Part shown: in pieces, positions 1-5,007 of the stretch
Position numbering within the stretch: the first letter of the stretch is position 1
Layout of the letters: every line of letters starts with the position of its first letter
NCBI GenBank assembly: GCA_030263615.1
Contig: SZPH01000138.1
Coordinates: 1-5,007 of the forward strand
From: Villigracilis sp900696595
GTDB lineage: Bacteria > Chloroflexota > Anaerolineae > Anaerolineales > Villigracilaceae
DNA length: 5,007 nt
Direction of reading: 5' to 3'
The notes under the pieces: model-generated
What the model saw: the letters and a program-made list of their open reading frames with translations, nothing else
Database searches by the model: none
Told to the model about the DNA's origin: nothing
Position numbers and translations under genes: made by a program

Positions 1-1556
1 GCGAGAGTCATCGCCGCATCGAAGCGGATGACGGGGAAATTGCGCGCCACGTGCAGGATGACTTGAATCACCGCCTCGCGGACTTCGGGTTTGCTGTAGT
101 CGAGTTGGGCGGTGTCGTTCCACGGGAAGGATGTGCCGTCGTTGCCGTGATAGATGTAACGCAGGTCGCCGGTTTGCAAATCGCGCCGTTGAAAGACGAC
201 GGCGGCGTCGGTTTTATCGTAATAATGATCTTCGAGATAGATGCCCACGCGCAGATCGTCGGAGAGATTCTCGGAACGGAACGAGTAGGAAGGATAGGGC
301 GAAAACGGGAGTGACAGAAACCAGTCGGGATGTTCGACCACCCATTGAGAATCGATTCCCATGTGGTTGGGAACCATGTCGGCGGAGAGGCGGATTCCAC
401 GCGACCATGCGCGGCTTCTTAGATTTTCCAACGCATCCCATCCGCCCAGGTCGGCGGCGATGTCGTAGGAATGCAACGAATAAGCCGAGGCGACCGCGTC
501 TCCCTGCCCCATGCGTTGTTTAATCTTCTGCGAAGCGCGGCTGCGTTCCCATAAACCGATCAGCCACAAGCCGGTGAATCCGCGCGCGGCGAGCAGGTCC
601 AATTCTTCGTCGGGAATCTGGTCAAGCGTCTCGATCTGCCGGTTGTATTTTTTAGTCAGTTGATGAAGCCAGACATAGGCGTTCTTCGCAAGCAGGACGA
701 GGCGCGGCATCCAATCCTGGTCGGGGCTGTATTTTTCAAATTCAGCGTACTCGCCGCCTTTGAATGTGGGAATGGGGATTTCCGCCTCGGTTGATTCCGC
801 CTGTCCGCGCTTGCGGATGATGTCTTCGCGCAGAAAATCCATGGCGCGCAACAGGCGGATGGAAAATTCCTTGCCAAGCAAATGACCCCAGCGTTCGAGG
901 ATGTAATTCAGTTGACCTTCGAGCGAATCGGGCGACGCTTCGATGGGCGCGCGCAGAATCATCGCAAGGGTTTCGCCGCCGCCGGAGCCAACTCCCACCC
1001 CGGATTGGCGGGAGAAGAAGTCGAGGAGATGAGCCGTGAAATCCTTGAAGGCGGAGCCGTCCATCACGGAGGCATCGAACAAATCCCGGTACGGATCGAG
1101 AGCCGGATTTTTATTCGCGTTATCCACCAACAGCATCTCTTCGACGGCGGCGGCGCGCACGCCGAATCCCACATCGCCCACATTGGGGATCTTCGTCGCA
1201 AGATACATGCCGGCCGTCATCTCGCCGCGAAAGACCGGCATGGGCGGGAACTCCTCGGTGAATTTGGTCAGCGTCAGGTCATACTTCGAGCCGAGCGTGG
1301 ATTGAAGCGAACCCATGGCGCGCGCCATCGCGCCGGTGTAGCGGCTGAAATACTGGCGAAGCAGGATGCGATACGCTTCATCCAGCAGGGCGATCACATA
1401 AATATCGGAAGGGGGAACCGGGGCGGAACGCAATGCGCCCATCTGAGCGGCAAACGCGCGGGCGGCGGAAAGGTCGGTAAAAACAACGCGCCCGTCGGGG
1501 CGGAAGAAATCGCGCGGGAAATTATATTTCAACCTGGCAGCGCGAGAGGTCAACAT
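1..1556 (-). CDS. GH13 alpha-amylase-superfamily enzyme with long N-terminal extension (C-terminus beyond window)
   Basis: The reverse strand is open from an ATG at 1556-1554 to the left edge, giving 518 codons of a partial protein. The GH13 barrel starts late. Residues 326-339 (GFTGLWLIGLWERS) match the first barrel strands, and 358-371 (AYSLHSYDIAADLG) match the region after strand 2. DMVPNH at 393-398 is conserved region I, and PWNDTAQLDY at 478-487 fits the region V surroundings. RFDAA at 511-515 is conserved region II, with Arg511 and the expected nucleophile Asp513. The acid/base Glu and the transition-state Asp should lie beyond the edge. Residues 1-325 form an extension without a recognised domain. 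The N-terminus (MLTSRAARLKYNFPRD) is not a signal peptide, so the enzyme is probably cytoplasmic and acts on alpha-glucans such as glycogen or maltodextrin; hydrolase versus transferase activity cannot be decided. From memory, similar long GH13 proteins of over 1000 residues occur in Chloroflexota. No clear ribosome site precedes the start; an in-frame stop lies upstream at 1610-1608. Confidence 0.92.
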   Translation of the reverse strand, partial: MLTSRAARLKYNFPRDFFRPDGRVVFTDLSAARAFAAQMGALRSAPVPPSDIYVIALLDEAYRILLRQYFSRYTGAMARAMGSLQSTLGSKYDLTLTKFTEEFPPMPVFRGEMTAGMYLATKIPNVGDVGFGVRAAAVEEMLLVDNANKNPALDPYRDLFDASVMDGSAFKDFTAHLLDFFSRQSGVGVGSGGGETLAMILRAPIEASPDSLEGQLNYILERWGHLLGKEFSIRLLRAMDFLREDIIRKRGQAESTEAEIPIPTFKGGEYAEFEKYSPDQDWMPRLVLLAKNAYVWLHQLTKKYNRQIETLDQIPDEELDLLAARGFTGLWLIGLWERSRASQKIKQRMGQGDAVASAYSLHSYDIAADLGGWDALENLRSRAWSRGIRLSADMVPNHMGIDSQWVVEHPDWFLSLPFSPYPSYSFRSENLSDDLRVGIYLEDHYYDKTDAAVVFQRRDLQTGDLRYIYHGNDGTSFPWNDTAQLDYSKPEVREAVIQVILHVARNFPVIRFDAAMTL

Positions 1557-1609
1557 ACGATAATGATAACCGATTATCCATGAATTCGAGTAAAATTTCC
1601 GCCGACATT
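1557..1609. promoter_or_regulatory. Divergent promoter/operator region with GATAA inverted repeats
   Basis: Only 23 bases separate the two divergent start codons (53 if the kinase starts at 1610), so both promoters must sit here or overlap the coding ends. GATAAT at 1559-1564 and ATTATC at 1573-1578 are perfect 6-base inverted arms. A second GATAA at 1565-1569 makes an imperfect 14-base palindrome (12 of 14 symmetric) with 1565-1578. On the plus strand TAAAAT at 1591-1596 resembles a -10 box and would suit a kinase start at 1610. On the minus strand TATCAT (1568-1563) resembles a -10 box and would give an almost leaderless amylase transcript. No good -35 box is visible for either. A dyad here suggests a shared operator, but AT-rich promoter sequence can give short dyads by chance. 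Confidence 0.35.
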
Positions 1610-3901
1610 ATGAACGCATCATTGGCGCAGGTTGTCATCCTGTTATTACTCGGCGTGTTCTACTTGCCGGTCGTTTTTTTTGCCGTCCAGCGGCGCGAGG
1701 AGGGTCAGGGCGGCGCGATCTGGCTGGCGGTTTTGTACGCGTTGATCGCCATGTCAATCAACTTTGCCGAAGCCCTCTGGCGGGAGCGCGGCGATGCCTC
1801 TCTCTTTCAGGGATTGCAAACCTACGTTTCCTTCACCCTGGCGGTCATCCTGACAATCGCGCTTCAAATCTTTCTCAAACGCGAGCGCTGGTGGGCATGG
1901 ATTCTCTTCTCCGGAATTTGGGGGCTGGGTCTCGCGCTTATCCTGACGAACGCCTTGAACCTGCCGGATGTGATCTGGACGAATGACGAACTGGTCCTGT
2001 ACCGCTCCCGGCTCGGACCCGTCTGGGTGATATTGGGATGGATCATCCTGGCGATTGCGATGATCCTCGATCTATCGAACGCGCAACGCCACAGCCGCCA
2101 GCCGCTCCTGCGCGGACGGCTCGGGTTTTGGTGGCTGCCGCTCGTCTTTACCCTCCTGGGCGACATCCTGCTTTTTTCAGGGTTGTTGATCGCGGCGCAG
2201 CCCATGCGATTGGTCGTCGCCGCCAGCGCGGCTTATGTGATCAGCACGCATTACGTCCCCGACGTAAAAGCCATCGCGCGGCGGGTCGTGATCCATGTCG
2301 CAAGCATCAGCGCCAACGTCGGCATCTACATCGGGGGGTTTCTCGTCCTCCAGGCTTTGTTCGGCGAAACCGAGCGATACAACCCGCTCCTGGCGGGCGC
2401 CGCGGTGGCGTTGTTTGTGGCGGCCATCTTCACGCCGGTCACAAATTTGATCTCGCGCGCCATCACAACATGGATGAAGGGCGATCAATACGACGCCAGC
2501 CTGACCATCCATCAATACAGCGAAAGCATCTCCAACATCCTCGACATGGACCGTCTTTCGAGCATTGCCGTCAACATCATGCTCGAAGCGATGCAGATCG
2601 AGCGCGGCTTCCTTTTCCTCGTGGACGGCGAAAGACAACCCGACGGGCGAAAAACCTACAAGGTGCGGTTCGCTCGAACTCCCGAGGAACGGGAACGAGT
2701 GGCGGTGGAATTGGACGAAGACGGAGTCGTCGCCTCATACTTTATCCGCGACCAGAAACCGCTTCTTCAATATGACCTGGACCTGCATACGGCGTTTCGA
2801 GCCGCATCGAACCCCGAGCGGGCATGGTTCGACGACCTGCGCTGCGAGGTGTACATCCCCATCTTTGCCAAGAAGCAATGGATCGGTATGCTTGCCTTCG
2901 GCTCGAAACTGAGCGGCAACCGCTACACCCGCGAAGACCTGGCAGTATTGAGCGCGCACGCCAACCAGACCGCCGTCGCCCTCGAGAACGCCCGCCTCGT
3001 GGATAACCTCATGCGCTTGAACAACGAGTTGAGGCAGGCGCGGCGCACTCTCGAAAAGAACAACCAGGAACTCCAGCGCATAGACCAGGCGAAGTCCGAT
3101 TTCATCAGCATCGCCTCGCACGAACTGCGCACGCCGCTGACAGTCATCAAAGGCTATACCGAAATGCTGATGGACGATCCCAAACTCGAAAAAGATCAAA
3201 AGGGCATGATGAAGGGCATCCACGACGGGACGTTGCGCCTGCACGAAGTCATGGACTCGATGTTCGACATCGCCCAACTGGACGCGCGTTCGCTCATCCC
3301 CCACCTTCAACCTGTAGACCTCGCCCAACTCATCCGCGAAGTCTGTGTCGAAAACAGCAAAACCATCCGCGAACGGGAACAATACATAAATGTCAAACTC
3401 CCGGCGCTGCCGCTCATCAAAGCGGATTCTCACCTGTTGCGCAAGATATTTCACCACCTGATTCGCAACGCCATCAAATTTACGCCCAATAACGGGTGGA
3501 TCAATATTACCGGAAAACATATCCCCGCCATTGTCAACCTGCCCAACGGCGGCGTCGAGATCGTCGTCAGCGATACCGGCGTGGGCGTGGACCCGAACCT
3601 GCGCGAAACAATCTTCACCAAGTTTTATCAACCCGGCGATCTGGGAAAACACAGCACGAGCAAATCACGCTTCAAGGGCGGCGGCGCAGGGCTGGGACTG
3701 GCGTTATCCAAGGGCATCGTCGAGGCGCACGGCGGGAGAATTTGGGTCGAAAGCCCCGGCTACGACGAAGTCAACTTCCCCGGCAGCCAGTTCCACATCA
3801 TCCTGCCGCTGGCCGCGCTCGAACAGCGCGAGTTGCAAAAGACCGGCGAACCGGTAAACTACGAAAATGGAAAATCCGCTGCGCCTGCCATAAATAAGTG
3901 A
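1580..3901 (+). CDS. Multi-pass membrane sensor histidine kinase with GAF domain (HisKA/HATPase_c)
   Basis: This complete 773-residue protein is a two-component sensor kinase that should autophosphorylate on His and pass the phosphate to a response regulator. About nine hydrophobic segments are visible, near residues 15-37, 47-66, 80-99, 104-124, 146-166, 181-206, 208-224, 238-262 and 268-292. The stretch THYVPDVKAIARRVVIH (223-239) resembles the loop found in 7TM-type kinase sensor regions. A GAF domain follows at about 318-471, then a coiled coil at 472-505. The HisKA H-box is SHELRTPL at 513-520, with phospho-acceptor His514; Glu515 and Thr518 are also intact. The ATPase domain has the N-box Asn630 (RNAIKF), the G1 motif SDTGVG with Asp665, the F-box FTKFY at 679-683 and the G2 motif GGGAGLGLALSKG from 700. 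All catalytic motifs are present, so it should be active. The stimulus is unknown. ATG 1610 (Met11), just before the first membrane segment, is an alternative start; neither start has a clear ribosome site. No receiver domain is fused and no regulator gene is adjacent, so the partner is unknown. Confidence 0.95.
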   Translation: MNSSKISADIMNASLAQVVILLLLGVFYLPVVFFAVQRREEGQGGAIWLAVLYALIAMSINFAEALWRERGDASLFQGLQTYVSFTLAVILTIALQIFLKRERWWAWILFSGIWGLGLALILTNALNLPDVIWTNDELVLYRSRLGPVWVILGWIILAIAMILDLSNAQRHSRQPLLRGRLGFWWLPLVFTLLGDILLFSGLLIAAQPMRLVVAASAAYVISTHYVPDVKAIARRVVIHVASISANVGIYIGGFLVLQALFGETERYNPLLAGAAVALFVAAIFTPVTNLISRAITTWMKGDQYDASLTIHQYSESISNILDMDRLSSIAVNIMLEAMQIERGFLFLVDGERQPDGRKTYKVRFARTPEERERVAVELDEDGVVASYFIRDQKPLLQYDLDLHTAFRAASNPERAWFDDLRCEVYIPIFAKKQWIGMLAFGSKLSGNRYTREDLAVLSAHANQTAVALENARLVDNLMRLNNELRQARRTLEKNNQELQRIDQAKSDFISIASHELRTPLTVIKGYTEMLMDDPKLEKDQKGMMKGIHDGTLRLHEVMDSMFDIAQLDARSLIPHLQPVDLAQLIREVCVENSKTIREREQYINVKLPALPLIKADSHLLRKIFHHLIRNAIKFTPNNGWINITGKHIPAIVNLPNGGVEIVVSDTGVGVDPNLRETIFTKFYQPGDLGKHSTSKSRFKGGGAGLGLALSKGIVEAHGGRIWVESPGYDEVNFPGSQFHIILPLAALEQRELQKTGEPVNYENGKSAAPAINK

Positions 3902-3917
3902 GCCCCAATAAAAGCAT

Positions 3918-3960
3918 AACGAGAGCCGCAGGCAATCTTCCTGACGGCTCTCGTTTTATT
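3918..3960. terminator. Strong intrinsic terminator, probably bidirectional
   Basis: Arms AACGAGAGCCG (3918-3928) and CGGCTCTCGTT (3945-3955) pair perfectly over 11 bases. Inside them CAGG (3929-3932) pairs with CCTG (3940-3943), leaving only A3944 bulged and a 7-base loop, so the stem is about 15 pairs. On the plus strand the stem runs into TTTTATTTAT, a good U-tract for ending the kinase transcript, 16 bases after its stop. On the minus strand the stem is followed by a weaker T-rich run (complement of AATAAAA at 3907-3913), so it can also end the converging gene, whose stop is at 3972-3970. It fills most of the 68-base convergent gap. Confidence 0.88.
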
Positions 3961-3969
3961 TATCCCCCG

Positions 3970-5007
3970 TTATGGCGCAACATACATGGAAGCGAACGGT
4001 GCGCTCAACCCGCAGACGGAGATGTTGTCGTAATACGCGATGGCGCCGGATTTCACCAGTTCCGTCCCAATGCCGAACCCGCCGCCGGGCATCGGCTGGG
4101 GATCCACATAATCCGAGACTTCCTTGCCGTTCAACCAGACCTTTACGTTTCCTTCAAAGGCGCTGATCTCGACCAACGTCCAGACGCTGGCGCGCAGATA
4201 ATCCACGATTCGGTCGGCGATGACGAATGGCGCCACGGGAGGCTGTTCCCGGATGAGCGCGGAAGCGCGGTCTCCGCGGCCGCCTGCCGTTGTGCCGAGA
4301 TGGATCATGTAACGCGACCAATCCGCCTGCCCCGCGTCGCTTGGGTAAGGTCCCTGCGCCTTCTGCCAGAAGAATACATATGTGCCGGGTCCAGTGATCT
4401 GAAGCCGGAAACGCCAGACAGCGTTTTCAGGAAACACATCCGCCACGCCCGCCTGTTCGTTTTCCGAGACCCGCCCGCCGTAGGAATCGGGGAGCGCGAG
4501 AGTCATCACCGAGTTTTCAGCCAGGTCGGGCGCGGGACCGATTGACCAGCCGCCTGCTTTGAAATTCACAACGTCCATGCCTTGCGCGTTCCCGTCCTGA
4601 AAATCTTCGACATACAACGGAGTCTCGCCGGGCGCGCAAGCCAACGAAGCGGGCAAACCATTCGGGTCGCGCTCCAGGGCGACGACCACTTCATTGGGTC
4701 CGCGATTCAGGCTGAAGGTCTGCTCCGAGGCGAAATACCCCGTCACAGAAACCTTCACGGTTCCATCGGGGGGATCGAGGTTTATCCACGAAGTCGCCCC
4801 GCTTGCATCGGTCAAAATCGGGTCTCCATCGCCGACTGTGACGCTTGCCCCCGCAATCGGATTTCCATCCGCATCGGTCACTCTGACAGTCATGTCGTAC
4901 GGGATGGGCGTGGGCGTCGGCGTCGCGGTCGGCGTGGATGTGGGTTTGGGAGTGGGCGTCCAGGCCGAGGCGGTCATAGTGGCGACCTCCTCCGGCGAGG
5001 GACCGCA
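3970..5007 (-). CDS. Probable lipoprotein with Thr-Pro linker, Ig-like domain and jelly-roll domain (N-terminus beyond window)
   Basis: The reverse frame is open from the right edge to a TAA at 3972-3970, giving 345 residues (numbered from the edge). It begins CGPSPEEVATM; a Cys followed by Gly-Pro-Ser before a flexible linker is what a mature lipoprotein looks like, but the lipobox and signal peptide would be outside the window. Residues 17-36 are a Thr/Pro linker. Residues 37-113 look like a carboxypeptidase-regulatory-like or Ig-like beta domain (VTDADGNPIAGASV, then a TDASG turn). Residues 126-333 look like a concanavalin A/LamG-type jelly roll, opening with VEDFQDG and ending with WTLVEISAFEGNVKVWLNG and AYYDNISVCG. 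Cys124 and Cys332 flank this domain and could form a disulfide outside the cell. No catalytic motif is evident; surface binding of sugar or protein is possible but unproven. An internal ATG at 4977-4975 is preceded by GGAGGAGG, yet a start there would leave no export signal, so I prefer the longer form. Confidence 0.8.
   Translation of the reverse strand, partial: CGPSPEEVATMTASAWTPTPKPTSTPTATPTPTPIPYDMTVRVTDADGNPIAGASVTVGDGDPILTDASGATSWINLDPPDGTVKVSVTGYFASEQTFSLNRGPNEVVVALERDPNGLPASLACAPGETPLYVEDFQDGNAQGMDVVNFKAGGWSIGPAPDLAENSVMTLALPDSYGGRVSENEQAGVADVFPENAVWRFRLQITGPGTYVFFWQKAQGPYPSDAGQADWSRYMIHLGTTAGGRGDRASALIREQPPVAPFVIADRIVDYLRASVWTLVEISAFEGNVKVWLNGKEVSDYVDPQPMPGGGFGIGTELVKSGAIAYYDNISVCGLSAPFASMYVAP
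4900..4959 (-). repeat. Low-complexity Thr-Pro linker coding repeat
   Basis: Twenty codons encode an almost pure Thr/Pro run, broken by single Lys, Ser, Ala and Ile residues. At the DNA level it is an imperfect 6-base repeat of the ACGCCC/ACTCCC type. Linkers of this kind commonly space a lipid-anchored N-terminus from folded domains in exported Chloroflexota and actinobacterial proteins. The degenerate codons suggest an old repeat rather than a recent slippage expansion. Confidence 0.65.

Noticed and set aside
1..12. 12-base sequence GCGAGAGTCATC repeated at 4496-4507
   Set aside because: Both copies encode Met-Thr-Leu-Ala on the minus strand in unrelated proteins; a chance match with shared codon use, not an attachment site.
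882..1583. 233-codon plus-strand open frame opposite the GH13 gene
   Set aside because: The minus strand carries clear GH13 motifs in one continuous frame through this region; the plus-strand product (His/Arg/Gly-rich, no motif) is a shadow.
2735..3652. 305-codon open frame antisense to the kinase gene
   Set aside because: It lies fully opposite a gene with intact kinase motifs, has no recognisable domain, and long antisense frames are expected in GC-rich coding sequence.
4262..4279. Arg-Gly-Asp tripeptide (residues 244-246) in the exported protein as a possible adhesion motif
   Set aside because: A single three-residue match is expected by chance and nothing else points to integrin-like binding.
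3898..4545. 215-codon plus-strand open frame beginning at the kinase stop
   Set aside because: It runs through the terminator hairpin and opposite the jelly-roll domain coding region, and its product shows no coherent domain.

Overview
The window looks like a piece of chromosome from a Chloroflexota bacterium, probably class Anaerolineae. The clues are moderately high GC, a Thr-Pro-rich linker near the N-terminus of a probable lipoprotein, a large GH13 amylase-like enzyme with a long N-terminal extension, and a multi-membrane-segment plus GAF histidine kinase. The placement is inferred from protein style only; there is no rRNA or other marker gene here.

Layout: (1) Positions 1-1556, minus strand: the N-terminal 518 codons of a large cytoplasmic GH13 (alpha-amylase superfamily) enzyme, cut by the left edge just after the catalytic nucleophile motif. 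(2) Positions 1557-1579 (up to 1609 if the later start is used): a very short divergent intergenic region with GATAA/TTATC inverted repeats, which must hold or overlap both promoters. (3) Positions 1580-3901, plus strand: a complete membrane sensor histidine kinase with about nine membrane segments, a GAF domain, a coiled coil, HisKA and HATPase_c. (4) Positions 3902-3969: a convergent intergenic region filled by a strong hairpin terminator that can serve both flanking genes. (5) Positions 3970-5007, minus strand: a 5'-truncated extracytoplasmic protein, probably a lipoprotein, with a Thr-Pro linker, an Ig-like/carboxypeptidase-regulatory-like domain and a jelly-roll (concanavalin A-like) domain.

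The three genes form no single operon: the first pair is divergent and the second pair convergent. No response regulator lies in the window, so the kinase is an orphan as far as can be seen. A link between the kinase and the divergent glucan enzyme is possible from the shared upstream region but is only inference. I found no RNA gene, CRISPR array, insertion sequence or phage element, and no convincing new biological system. The most useful leads are the conserved-looking extension of the GH13 enzyme, the palindromic divergent regulatory region, and the undecided start of the right-hand protein.
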